64,000 nucleotides of DNA. It comes from Rickettsiales bacterium (lineage in GTDB: Bacteria; Pseudomonadota; Alphaproteobacteria; Rickettsiales; JAJNBL01). Positions 52,099-61,482 of this stretch are shown piece after piece. Numbering within the stretch: position 1 is the first letter of the stretch; the number at the start of each line of letters is the position of its first letter. The notes beneath the pieces were generated by a model. The model was not told the origin of the DNA. It did not search any database and saw nothing but the letters and a program-made list of their open reading frames with translations. The translations under genes were made by a program, and so were the position numbers. The stretch spans positions 1 through 64,000 of the forward strand of contig JAJNBL010000001.1 of the NCBI GenBank assembly GCA_021156175.1, written 5' to 3'.

Positions 52099-53949
52099 TT
52101 ACTGACACGCTAAGCATTCATCATAATCCACTTGTGCGGTCGCCGCAACAGGTGGCTGCCCTGCCGGCACTTTGGATCCGGGGACCACGGGTGGCAACTG
52201 CATCTCAAGCTGCTGCTGCATCTGATGGGTCGGCGCTTGATGGGAGACTTTATCCGCACGCTGAACTGATTTCGAGCGACAATAATAAAGGCTTTTTACC
52301 CCTTTCTTCCACGCTTGGAAATGGATCTGATGCAAATCGCGCTTATGCACATCACCTGGCAAGAATATATTCACGGACTGCGCCTGGCAAATATATTTCG
52401 AACGATCCGCCGCCAATTCTACCACCCAACGCTGATCAATCTCATGCGCGGTTTTATACACATCCTTTTCTTGATCGCTCAAGAAATCCAGATGCTGCAC
52501 CGAACCTTCATGCGTTGTGATGGATGACCATGTCTCATCATCATCTTTACCATAGCTTTGTAACACCAATTTCAGGTTTTTATTGCGTACGTTAAAGGAA
52601 CCCGTCAGCGTCTTTTGCGTATAACTATTTGCGTTATAAGGTTCAATTCCTGGAGAAGATTCCCCAGCAATTACTGAAATAGACGCCGTCGGTGCAATCG
52701 CTAATTTATTGCTGAAACGCTCCATGACGCCCACTTCTGCAGCATCCGGGCATGCACCACGTTCCTGCGCAAGACGCATCGAAGCTTTATCTGCCTCTTC
52801 ACGAATATGGCTGAATATCTTGTTATTCCATACTTTTGCCATCACTGACTCAAGCGGAATCCCCTTGCTTTGTAAGAAGGAATGGAAGCCCATCACGCCC
52901 AACCCTACGCTGCGCTCACGCATCGCGGAATATTTCGCACGCGCCATAGAATCCGGTGCTTTATCAATGAAGTCCTGAAGCACATTATCGAGGAAGCGGA
53001 ACACATCTTCTGCAAAGCGCGGCTCGTCTTTCCACTCATCATAGGTCTCAAGATTGAGCGACGACAAGCAGCATACCGCAGTACGGCTCTTGCCCAAATG
53101 ATCATGCCCCGTATAGAGCGTAATCTCACTGCAAAGGTTCGAGGTCTTCACTTGGAGGCCAAGTTTCCGGTGATGTTCAGGAATCGAGCGGTTAACCGCA
53201 TCGATAAAGAGCATATACGGCTCCCCGGTTTCAATCCGAGCTACCAACATCTTGATCCACAGGTCACGCGCTTTGACGATCGATATCACCGCATTGTCTT
53301 TAGGGCTACGAAGTTCCCACGCACCATCTTCCTCAACCGCCTTCATGAACGCATCCGGAATCACGATACCATGATGCACGTTGAGCGCTTTACGGTTTGG
53401 ATCACCACCTGTAGGCTTACGAATTTCAATAAATTCTTCGATTTCGGGATGCCATACCGGCAGATAAATTGCAGAACTTCCGCGGCGAAGTGATCCTTGC
53501 GAAATCGCAAGCGTGAGTCGATCTTGCACCGCCATGAACGGAACCACCCCGGAGGTCATACCATTTCCGCGGACTTTTTCCCCGATGGAACGGAGATTCC
53601 CCCAGTAGCTTCCAATCCCACCGCCACGCGCGGCAAGCCATACATTTTCATTCCAGAGGTCTACGATGCCCTCTAAGCTATCTTCCGTCTCATTCAAGAA
53701 GCAGGAGATCGGCAATCCGCGAGATGTGCCGCCATTGCTCAAAATCGGCGTTGCCGGCATGAACCACAAACGGCTCATATAATCATACAGGCGCTGTGCA
53801 TGGGCTTCATCATCGGCATAATAAGATGCAACGCGAGAAAACAAGCCCTGAAAATTTTCGCCTTCGAGCACATAACGGTCTGCTAATACCGCCTTACCAA
53901 ACTCGGTAAGTACTGCATCACGGGAAGTATCTGTTCTTACTGCACACAT
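52099..53949 (-). CDS. nrdA: Class I ribonucleotide reductase alpha subunit
   Basis: A 616-residue catalytic subunit. Active-site blocks are CFLNETEDSLEGI, TSNLCSEITLYTG (Asn, Cys, Glu), APTASISVIAGESSPGIEPY and the C-terminal redox pair Cys612/Cys615 (ECLACQ). A Pro/Gln-rich linker precedes the tail. It lacks the N-terminal ATP cone of E. coli NrdA (about 760 residues), so dATP inhibition through a cone is not expected. It reduces ribonucleotides for DNA synthesis. NrdR-like boxes lie upstream. Confidence 0.95.
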   Translation of the reverse strand: MCAVRTDTSRDAVLTEFGKAVLADRYVLEGENFQGLFSRVASYYADDEAHAQRLYDYMSRLWFMPATPILSNGGTSRGLPISCFLNETEDSLEGIVDLWNENVWLAARGGGIGSYWGNLRSIGEKVRGNGMTSGVVPFMAVQDRLTLAISQGSLRRGSSAIYLPVWHPEIEEFIEIRKPTGGDPNRKALNVHHGIVIPDAFMKAVEEDGAWELRSPKDNAVISIVKARDLWIKMLVARIETGEPYMLFIDAVNRSIPEHHRKLGLQVKTSNLCSEITLYTGHDHLGKSRTAVCCLSSLNLETYDEWKDEPRFAEDVFRFLDNVLQDFIDKAPDSMARAKYSAMRERSVGLGVMGFHSFLQSKGIPLESVMAKVWNNKIFSHIREEADKASMRLAQERGACPDAAEVGVMERFSNKLAIAPTASISVIAGESSPGIEPYNANSYTQKTLTGSFNVRNKNLKLVLQSYGKDDDETWSSITTHEGSVQHLDFLSDQEKDVYKTAHEIDQRWVVELAADRSKYICQAQSVNIFLPGDVHKRDLHQIHFQAWKKGVKSLYYCRSKSVQRADKVSHQAPTHQMQQQLEMQLPPVVPGSKVPAGQPPVAATAQVDYDECLACQ

Positions 53950-53998
53950 CCGATAACTCTCCTTAAATAACCATATTTAGGCTAATATTGCTTCTTCA

Positions 53999-54110
53999 TC
54001 ACAATATATAGTGGTTTTGACAGTTTTCATTTAACTACAGATTACCTCGCTTGTCTACGGTAAAAAGAACATATTGTGGGAGGATTTTGCTATCCCACTA
54101 TATCTTGTGG
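53999..54110 (-). promoter_or_regulatory. Three NrdR-like boxes upstream of nrdAB
   Basis: The 16-base elements TCACAATATATAGTGG (53999-54014), AAAGAACATATTGTGG (54064-54079) and CCACTATATCTTGTGG (54095-54110) fit the NrdR box form (ACACwATATATwGTGT). The last two start 31 bases apart, the usual three-turn spacing. NrdR represses ribonucleotide reductase genes when dATP/ATP is bound. nrdR itself is not in the window. Confidence 0.75.
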
Positions 54111-54182
54111 ATTTTTTCTAAGAAGATTTTTTTGGCACATCCTATTAGTTGTGGTTACACAACCAGAACGCATTGAAATATT

Positions 54183-57100
54183 TTAGACACTCACCACTGA
54201 AACCACCCCTTCGAGTGATTCAAGCGAAGGAATGGAAATCGGTGTCACAGCATAGCGAGAAGGAAGTGTGAGCATGACCTTCCCGTAATCTTGGGTCTCA
54301 ACTTCCACTGTCACCTCGGCATTGCCTTTGCCCGGCTCACCAAGCGCTTGCTTAAGTACGGCAGCATTATACGCAGCTTCATTTAAGGTGATGCGGTAAC
54401 GGAATACCTGCCCGCCCATCGCAACCGACAAGAGCCGGATGCTTTCCGCAATTAAACGCACATTGCCGGTATCGTCTTTGCGGATTTCTGCATGGATATA
54501 CAGTGGCGCCGTATCATCGAGCGCATCGCGGACACTGCTCAATAAATCATCATTGAAGATCGAAACTTCAAACGGACCGGTTACATCCGAGAACTGCACA
54601 AACGCATATTTCCCCCGCGCGGAATTCTTTATCCGCTTGCCCGTCACCACGCCCGCGAGCTTCACGCTACTGACGGTTTCTGCTTTATCTGCCAGGTCAG
54701 ATGCACGAGTAATACCAAGTCCCTTAATCACTCCCTCATATCCCGCCATCGGATGCGAGGTGAGGTAGAACCCAATCGCTTCGCGCTCCGTGTGGGATTT
54801 CTCCGCCCCTTCCCAATCGCTTGTGATGGGCAGTGCTGGCACGGAAACTTCCATCCCTCCTGCATCGCCAAATAGGCTCACTTGTGCACTCGCCCGCTCG
54901 CGCGAAACGGTTGCACAATAACGTCCTAATATTTCCGCCCCTTCCAAAGCCTGGCGGCGGTTGTTGTGGATACTATCAAACGCCCCCGCTTTCGCGAGAG
55001 ATTCAATCTGCCGTTTGTTGATCGTCTTCTGGTCACATCGCGAGGCAAGATCAAAAAGATCCTTATACGGCCCATGCGCTTTGCGCTCATTCACCGCCCC
55101 TTCCATCGCAGCGGATCCCACGCCTTTGAGCGCTCCCAACGCATAACGAATACCGAGCGTACCATCCTCAAGCTTCTCCACAGAGAACATCGCTTCAGAG
55201 CTATTAATATCCGGCGGCAGCAAGCGAATATCATGCGAATGGGCCTCATGGGCAAATACCGCAAGCTTATCCGTATCATGAATATCGAGATTCATGGATG
55301 CGACCAAAAACTCAACCGGATAATTCGCTTTCAAATACGCCGTCTGATAGGAGATCAACGCATAGGCCGCTGCATGTGATTTATTAAATCCGTAACCAGC
55401 AAACTTCGCTACAAGGTCAAAAATCCCTTCCGCTTGCGCTTTATCCACAGAGTTATCCACAGCCCCATCCACAAAGAGCTTACGCTGCTGATCCATCTCT
55501 TCTTTGATTTTCTTACCCATCGCACGGCGCAGCAAATCTGCACCTCCAAGCGAGTAGCCCGAAAGCACCTGCGCGATCTGCATCACCTGTTCTTGATAGA
55601 TGATCACCCCGAAGGTTTCGTTCAGAATTTCCGTCAGCTTCGGATGCAGATAATCCGGCGCCTGCTCACCATGCTTACAGGCAATATAGGTCGGGATATT
55701 ATCCATCGGACCGGGACGATAAAGCGAGATCAACGCGATCAGTTCCTCGAGCCGATCCGGCTTCATCTTAAAAAGCGTATCGCGCATTCCCGCGCTCTCT
55801 AACTGGAACACCCCAACTGCATCGCCCTCCCCTAGCATCTTATAGGTCTTGGGATCGTCGAGTGGAATCAGTGCTATATCGAGCGGAACATTTCGCGTAT
55901 TGCGGATTAAATCCACCGCTTGCTTAATTACCGTTAGCGTTTTTAGACCTAAGAAGTCAAACTTCACCAGGCCAGCAGCTTCAGCATATTTCATGGAATA
56001 TTGCGTTACCGCCATATTGGAGCGCGGATCGCGGTAGAGCGGCACAAGCTGGGAGAGTGGCCGATCACCAATCACCACGCCGGCTGCGTGGGTGGAAGCA
56101 TGTCGGTTCAACCCCTCTAACTGCAAACCAATCTGCAGCAGCAACTTCACATCATTGTCATCATCTCGTTCACGTCGTAAATCCGGCTCAATCTCAATCG
56201 CTTCGGCAAGCGTTACAGGCTGCGCAGGATTATTCGGCACGAGTTTACAAATACGATCGACCTGCCCATAGGGCATTTGAAGCACTCTCCCCACGTCACG
56301 CAACACCGCCCGCGCCTGCAATTTTCCGAAGGTGATAATCTGCGCGACATGGTCCTGCCCGTATTTCTCCTGCACATAACGGATTACTTCGTCCCGCCGT
56401 TCCTGACAGAAATCCACGTCAAAGTCCGGCATCGATACCCGCTCCGGATTCAAGAAGCGTTCAAAGAGAAGCCCAAAGCGGATAGGATCAAGATCCGTAA
56501 TTAAAAGTGCCCAGGCTACAACCGATCCCGCACCCGAACCCCGCCCTGGCCCCACTGGAATGTCATGCCGCTTACTCCAGCGGATGAAGTCCGATACGAT
56601 CAGGAAGTAGCCCGAGAATCCCATCTTGATGATCACATCAAGTTCAAACTGAAGACGATCTTTATACACCTGCTCGGCCTTGGCACGCGCGTCAATTTCC
56701 GACAAGGTTTCCCCCTCATCATCTTTCGCAACCGGATGTATATTGAGAATCGGGAATACTTCACGCTCAAGACGGAAAGCTAATCCTTCTGCCGCCACTG
56801 CCCGCAACTCTTCCTCTTCGCTTCGTCCACCTTCCGTATCAAAATGCGGCAAGATGGGCTTGCGCGTAGGCGACATCACCGCACAACGTTTTGCAATCAC
56901 CACCGTATTAGCAATCGCTTCTGGGATATCCGCGAATAACTGCTCCATCTCTTGCGGAGATTTGAAATAATGTTGGTCGGTAAGACGCGGCCTATCTTGC
57001 TCCGTCACATAACGCCCCGCGGCAATACACATCAACGCATCATGCGCATCGTACATATCCTCATCAACAAAATAGACATCATTCGTTGCCACCAGCGGGA

Positions 57101-57692
57101 CATCATGCGCATAGGCAAAGGTGATAAGCGCTTCTTCAATCGCACGCTCATTGGGCATGCCATGGCGCATTAACTCGATATAAAAACAGTCCTTAAACAA
57201 GCCATGGAGTTTCTTTAACGCATTCTCCGCTTGGGGATGCTGATTCGCTACGAGCAACCGCCCGATAGAACCTTGCGTCCCACCCGACAGTGCAATTAAT
57301 CCCTCATGATGCGCCACTAATGTTTCCCATGAAACATTTGGCGTGATACCTGGTTCCGTCTCTAGGAATGCTTTACTGGATAACTGCAAAAGGTTGTAGT
57401 AACCCTTCTCATCTTTTGCAAGCAGCGGCAAAAGATCCAGCACCGGCAGACCCTGATTCGTTCTTTCTCCTGAATCGACCGAAAGCAATATCCCGATAAT
57501 AGGCTGAATGCCTTCATCTTTCGCTGCCAAAGAAAATTCAAGCGATGAAAAAAGATTCCCGCTATCGGTCACCGCGACCGCAGGCATTTTATTTTTCTTG
57601 GCAAGTTTCACCAAATCTTTCGGAGTAATCGCACCTTCGAGCAGCGAATAAGAACTGTGGACGCGCAAATGGATGAAGGTGGGTGAAGGCAT
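54183..57692 (-). CDS. dnaE: DNA polymerase III alpha subunit
   Basis: A 1169-residue replicative polymerase. The PHP domain opens FIHLRVHSSYSLLEGAITPK; the polymerase acidic motif is PDFDVDFCQERRDEVIRYVQ; HASTHAAGVVIGD, SLYRPGPMDNIPTYI and GYGFNKSHAAAYALISYQTA are conserved, and an OB fold lies near 1005-1080. The usual TDHGN of the PHP domain reads TDSGN, so one metal ligand is altered and PHP activity may be lost. The length is normal for DnaE1. It is separated from nrdA by 233 bases. Confidence 0.97.
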   Translation of the reverse strand: MPSPTFIHLRVHSSYSLLEGAITPKDLVKLAKKNKMPAVAVTDSGNLFSSLEFSLAAKDEGIQPIIGILLSVDSGERTNQGLPVLDLLPLLAKDEKGYYNLLQLSSKAFLETEPGITPNVSWETLVAHHEGLIALSGGTQGSIGRLLVANQHPQAENALKKLHGLFKDCFYIELMRHGMPNERAIEEALITFAYAHDVPLVATNDVYFVDEDMYDAHDALMCIAAGRYVTEQDRPRLTDQHYFKSPQEMEQLFADIPEAIANTVVIAKRCAVMSPTRKPILPHFDTEGGRSEEEELRAVAAEGLAFRLEREVFPILNIHPVAKDDEGETLSEIDARAKAEQVYKDRLQFELDVIIKMGFSGYFLIVSDFIRWSKRHDIPVGPGRGSGAGSVVAWALLITDLDPIRFGLLFERFLNPERVSMPDFDVDFCQERRDEVIRYVQEKYGQDHVAQIITFGKLQARAVLRDVGRVLQMPYGQVDRICKLVPNNPAQPVTLAEAIEIEPDLRRERDDDNDVKLLLQIGLQLEGLNRHASTHAAGVVIGDRPLSQLVPLYRDPRSNMAVTQYSMKYAEAAGLVKFDFLGLKTLTVIKQAVDLIRNTRNVPLDIALIPLDDPKTYKMLGEGDAVGVFQLESAGMRDTLFKMKPDRLEELIALISLYRPGPMDNIPTYIACKHGEQAPDYLHPKLTEILNETFGVIIYQEQVMQIAQVLSGYSLGGADLLRRAMGKKIKEEMDQQRKLFVDGAVDNSVDKAQAEGIFDLVAKFAGYGFNKSHAAAYALISYQTAYLKANYPVEFLVASMNLDIHDTDKLAVFAHEAHSHDIRLLPPDINSSEAMFSVEKLEDGTLGIRYALGALKGVGSAAMEGAVNERKAHGPYKDLFDLASRCDQKTINKRQIESLAKAGAFDSIHNNRRQALEGAEILGRYCATVSRERASAQVSLFGDAGGMEVSVPALPITSDWEGAEKSHTEREAIGFYLTSHPMAGYEGVIKGLGITRASDLADKAETVSSVKLAGVVTGKRIKNSARGKYAFVQFSDVTGPFEVSIFNDDLLSSVRDALDDTAPLYIHAEIRKDDTGNVRLIAESIRLLSVAMGGQVFRYRITLNEAAYNAAVLKQALGEPGKGNAEVTVEVETQDYGKVMLTLPSRYAVTPISIPSLESLEGVVSVVSV

Positions 57693-57809
57693 GGCTCTGT
57701 ATCTTTATATAGCAGAGAAAATATACCCTGCTCTTCGCACCATGACAAGGATTAGAAGAAGAATTGGTCTGTGTATAATAAGAACGTATTAGGACGTCAG
57801 CAAAAATTC

Positions 57810-57877
57810 GATTTTCTGAGCATCGGAGCGTAAGCGTACGTTATAAGTACGTGCGCACCGAAACGCAAGAAAATCGG
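57810..57877. repeat. Hairpin intergenic repeat, copy 2 (downstream of glyS)
   Basis: CGATTTTC (57810-57817) and GAAAATCG (57870-57877) are exact arms; inside, CGTAC (57836-57840) and GTACG (57848-57852) surround GTTATAA. GCTGCAAAT on the minus strand follows the glyS stop as it does for copy 1 behind nrdB. The two copies share plan, arm sequences, orientation and position relative to a stop codon. Confidence 0.7.
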
Positions 57878-57901
57878 ATTTGCAGCCAGGTATAATGGGT
57901 T

Positions 57902-60034
57902 CTAGCCATCAATCGAGGAGAAATTCGCAATCGCATCCATCAGCGACCGTATTTGCGAAAGTAACCGCAAGCGATTCGCACGCACTTCCGCATTATCGGT
58001 ATTCACCGTCACTTTCTCGAAGAATGCATCTACCGGCGCACGCAAAGCAGAAAGCAACTGCATTGCCTCTTCAAACCTATCACCTTCAATCGCTTTTGTA
58101 ATCGGCTCTTGGCTTTCTTTAAGGAGTTTATAGAGGTCTTTCTCTTCTTTTTGCGTCAAGAAATCCCGCGAAGGACGAGGCTCATAGCCAAACCCATCTT
58201 TCTTCTCTTCGATCTTCAAAATATTGGCTGCACGACGATATGCGCTGAGCAGATTTTTCCCATCATCCGATACGGTAAAACGCTCTAAACTCCGAACACG
58301 ATCCACCAAACGGAACAGATCATCTTCCGTCCCGCCGTTAAATACCGCAGCAATCAAATCATGACGGACATTATCCGATTTCAACGACGCCTTCAAACGC
58401 TCTGCAAAAAACTCAAGCAACTCTTCAACAATACGGTCTTTTGACGACTCTGGTGTTTCTTCGCCTTTCGCCCGTTTTAGCAATTTTGTCGCCAAATTCT
58501 CTCCATCCGAAACCACCGCTTTAGGGTATTGCTGCAGCGATTTTTCAAACAAACGTTTGAGTGGAATCTGCAAACGGTTTTCCATGATGATACGAATCAC
58601 ACCGAGCGCGGCACGACGCAGTGCAAACGGGTCTTTTGAGCCCGTCGGTTTTTCATCTACCGCAAATAACCCAACCAACGAATCGATCTTATCGGCAAGC
58701 GCCAGCGCAATACTCACCGGCGCCGTCGGGATCGCATCCTGTTGTCCCGCCGGCTGATAGTGCTCGGAGATCGCGCGCGCAACCTCCGCATCTTCACCAT
58801 CATGTTCCGCATAATAACGACCCATAATGCCTTGAAGCTCGGCAAATTCTCCCACCATACCGGTCGTTAAATCCGCTTTTGCAAGACGTGCGGCACGCTC
58901 AACCTGCGACGTATTCGCGTTTGGCACCCATGCGCAAATCGCCTTCGCAAGTACGGTAATCCGTTTAGCTTTATCAGCAACCGTCCCCAGTTTTGCATGG
59001 AATATAACCTTCTCAAGATCATTTTCCCGATCGTTCAAACGCACTTTACGATCCTGATCCCAGAAGAACGCCGCATCGGAAAGCCGCGCACGCAACACGC
59101 GCTCATTTCCTGCGATAATTTCAGCGCCTTTATCATCCGTTTTAATGTTCGACACGGTGATAAAATACGGCGCTAATTTGCCATCTGCTGTTAGTACCGA
59201 AAAATATTTCTGATGCGTACGCATCGAGGTAATCAACACCTCCTGCGGCACGCGCATGAATTGCTGATCGATTGAGCCCATCAGCGCAACCGGATATTCC
59301 ACCAAGCCAGCCACTTCATCAAGCAAACCGGCATCTTCTTTCACAACAAGCCCTTTGGCTTGTCCAAGCTTCACCGCATCATCCCAAATTTGGCGCTTGC
59401 GTTCATCACGATTAAGCACAACATAGGCATCTTTTAAGCCCTTGCGGTAGTCATTTGCATTGGCAACCGTAAACGCTTTTCCGCCCAAGAAACGATGGCC
59501 ACGCGTGGTATTTCCCGCCTTCACCGGACCAAATTCAATCGGAATTACTTTGCCTTCAAATAGACATACAATCGATGAAAGCGGGCGCACCCAACGCACC
59601 GGATAAGCACCCCAGCGCATTGATTTTGGCCAGGTGATACTGGCAACCGCATTTTCGAGTAACGGCTTTAACGCATCCACCGTGCGCTTCGCCGACTGCT
59701 TAGTCACGGCAAAATAGAAATCCCCTTTCGGAGTTGCACGCGATTCTAACTGCTCTTTAGTTAGATTATTAGAACGCAAAAATCCTTCGAGCGCCTGCTC
59801 AGGAGCACCCACTCGCGGGCCTTTCACCTCAACTTCCTGCGCCGCCTGTTCCACTGGCAACCCATCAATCACAAGCGCCAAACGACGCGGCGTGACATAG
59901 TGTTCCACTGTTTTGTAACCCAAGCCCGCCTCTTTCAAGCGCTCTTCAACAAGCTTTGCAAGCTGTTCAATGCCTTGTGCCTGCATACGCGCAGGAATTT
60001 CTTCGCTGAGTAATTCTAACAGTAGTTCTGCCAT
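57902..60034 (-). CDS. glyS: Glycine-tRNA ligase beta subunit
   Basis: A 710-residue subunit: ELLLELLSEEIPARMQAQGI at the N-terminus, VEHYVTPRRLALVIDGLP, YPVRWVRPLSSIVCLFEGKV and KADLTTGMVGEFAELQGIMG are GlyS blocks; the C-terminal anticodon-binding region lies beyond residue 580. With GlyQ it forms the bacterial alpha2beta2 synthetase charging tRNA-Gly. It is the last gene of glyQ-panD-glyS. Confidence 0.96.
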   Translation of the reverse strand: MAELLLELLSEEIPARMQAQGIEQLAKLVEERLKEAGLGYKTVEHYVTPRRLALVIDGLPVEQAAQEVEVKGPRVGAPEQALEGFLRSNNLTKEQLESRATPKGDFYFAVTKQSAKRTVDALKPLLENAVASITWPKSMRWGAYPVRWVRPLSSIVCLFEGKVIPIEFGPVKAGNTTRGHRFLGGKAFTVANANDYRKGLKDAYVVLNRDERKRQIWDDAVKLGQAKGLVVKEDAGLLDEVAGLVEYPVALMGSIDQQFMRVPQEVLITSMRTHQKYFSVLTADGKLAPYFITVSNIKTDDKGAEIIAGNERVLRARLSDAAFFWDQDRKVRLNDRENDLEKVIFHAKLGTVADKAKRITVLAKAICAWVPNANTSQVERAARLAKADLTTGMVGEFAELQGIMGRYYAEHDGEDAEVARAISEHYQPAGQQDAIPTAPVSIALALADKIDSLVGLFAVDEKPTGSKDPFALRRAALGVIRIIMENRLQIPLKRLFEKSLQQYPKAVVSDGENLATKLLKRAKGEETPESSKDRIVEELLEFFAERLKASLKSDNVRHDLIAAVFNGGTEDDLFRLVDRVRSLERFTVSDDGKNLLSAYRRAANILKIEEKKDGFGYEPRPSRDFLTQKEEKDLYKLLKESQEPITKAIEGDRFEEAMQLLSALRAPVDAFFEKVTVNTDNAEVRANRLRLLSQIRSLMDAIANFSSIDG

Positions 60035-60064
60035 AGATGTGCCTTTGTTGTGTTTACTCTAGTA

Positions 60065-60451
60065 CTAGGCGACCTTTTTGCCGTATTGCTCAAGCCGTCC
60101 CTGTTCTTTGATCGCATTATTGGCATCAACCAACACCACTTTCGGGACATAAACTTTCGCTTCTTCCTCAGACATCCGCGCATAGGCACAGATAATCACA
60201 AGGTCATTTACGCGCATTTTATGGGCGGCAGCGCCATTGATTCCAATCATCCCGGAACCGCGCGGCCCCTCAATTACATAAGTCGTCAAGCGCTCGCCGT
60301 TAGTGATATTAAGCACATCCACTTGTTCATGGGTAAGCAAGCCCGCCGCATCCATCAAATCGTGATCGATAGAGATCGAACCTTCATAATCAAGATCCGC
60401 CTGAGTGACCGTTGCCCGGTGGATCTTTCCTTTCATTAGAGTCAGTTGCAT
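60065..60451 (-). CDS. panD: Aspartate 1-decarboxylase
   Basis: A 128-residue enzyme making beta-alanine for pantothenate. [20 protein letters not shown] contains the self-cleavage site Gly24-Ser25, whose Ser becomes the pyruvoyl group; [20 protein letters not shown] is also conserved. I chose the ATG at 60451 after AAAGG; the longer frame upstream overlaps glyQ and lacks homology. It sits between glyQ and glyS, an unusual place. panB and panC are not present. Confidence 0.95.
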   Translation of the reverse strand: MQLTLMKGKIHRATVTQADLDYEGSISIDHDLMDAAGLLTHEQVDVLNITNGERLTTYVIEGPRGSGMIGINGAAAHKMRVNDLVIICAYARMSEEEAKVYVPKVVLVDANNAIKEQGRLEQYGKKVA

Positions 60452-60479
60452 ATTATTACCTTTTGCTGATACCAAGTCG

Positions 60480-61397
60480 TTACGCCCGTTTCCGCCCTTC
60501 CTCACTCGACTTTCCCTCTTTGCAAGAAGACGCCCCCGTCTCGTTTGCAAGCCATAACTCACACGCTGCCTTCACGAGATTCCGCACCCGTCCGATATAA
60601 GCGGCCCGTTCGGTTACCCCAACCACACCACGCGCACATAAAAGATTCAGCAGATGCGAGGCCTTCAAGCCATAATCATAGGCCGGCAACGGCAGGCCTT
60701 CTTTGATCATCGCTTGCGATTCGCGCTCAGCATCTTCAAAATGCTTGAATAACATCGAAGTATCTGATTTTTCTAAGCAATAGGCTGAATATTCGCGCTC
60801 ATTTTGCAAGAACACGTCACCATATGTCACGCCACGCCCATTCCAATCGAGGTCATAGACATTCTCAACGCCCTGGATATACATCGCTAGACGCTCCAAA
60901 CCATAGGTCAATTCGCCTGAAATTGGGTTGCATTCGATACCACCCACTTGCTGCATATAGGTAAATTGGGAGACTTCCATCCCATCGCACCATACTTCCC
61001 AGCCCAGGCCCCATGCGCCAACGGTTGGGTTTTCCCAGTCATCTTCCACGAAGCGAATATCGTGCTTTTTCATGTCCACACCCAGCCGCTCAAGGCTCTG
61101 GAGGTAGAGTTCCTGGATGTTATCCGGAGAAGGCTTCAAGATCACTTGGTACTGGTAATAATGCCCCAGCCGGTTCGGGTTTTCGCCATAACGGCCATCT
61201 CCTGGACGGCGGGAAGGCTGAACATAGGCCGCATTCCACGGTTTTGGCCCGAGCGCACGAAGAACGGTCGCCGGGTGGAGCGTTCCTGCTCCCACTTCCG
61301 TATCATAGGGTTGCAAGATCACACAGCCCCACTCCATCCAAAACTGCTGGAGAGTCATGATAAGCTCTTGAAAAGAAGGCCCTTTCGCCTTTGACAT
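60480..61397 (-). CDS. glyQ: Glycine-tRNA ligase alpha subunit
   Basis: A 305-residue catalytic subunit: [60 protein letters not shown] and [20 protein letters not shown] are GlyQ signatures. A polar C-terminal tail ([14 protein letters not shown]) is added. It heads the glyQ-panD-glyS operon. No T-box is expected or seen in the 85 bases upstream. Confidence 0.97.
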   Translation of the reverse strand: MSKAKGPSFQELIMTLQQFWMEWGCVILQPYDTEVGAGTLHPATVLRALGPKPWNAAYVQPSRRPGDGRYGENPNRLGHYYQYQVILKPSPDNIQELYLQSLERLGVDMKKHDIRFVEDDWENPTVGAWGLGWEVWCDGMEVSQFTYMQQVGGIECNPISGELTYGLERLAMYIQGVENVYDLDWNGRGVTYGDVFLQNEREYSAYCLEKSDTSMLFKHFEDAERESQAMIKEGLPLPAYDYGLKASHLLNLLCARGVVGVTERAAYIGRVRNLVKAACELWLANETGASSCKEGKSSEEGRKRA

Positions 61398-61482
61398 ACA
61401 TATCTCTTAAACTGTTATTAAAAGCCGAATTAGCTTAGCCTTAAGCTTAAGAATATGCAAGTTTTATGAGAAAAAATCAGAA

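Noticed and set aside
61441-61450. TTAAGCTTAA palindrome upstream of glyQ
   Set aside because: A ten-base AT-rich palindrome is expected by chance at this scale and no promoter element is placed sensibly around it.
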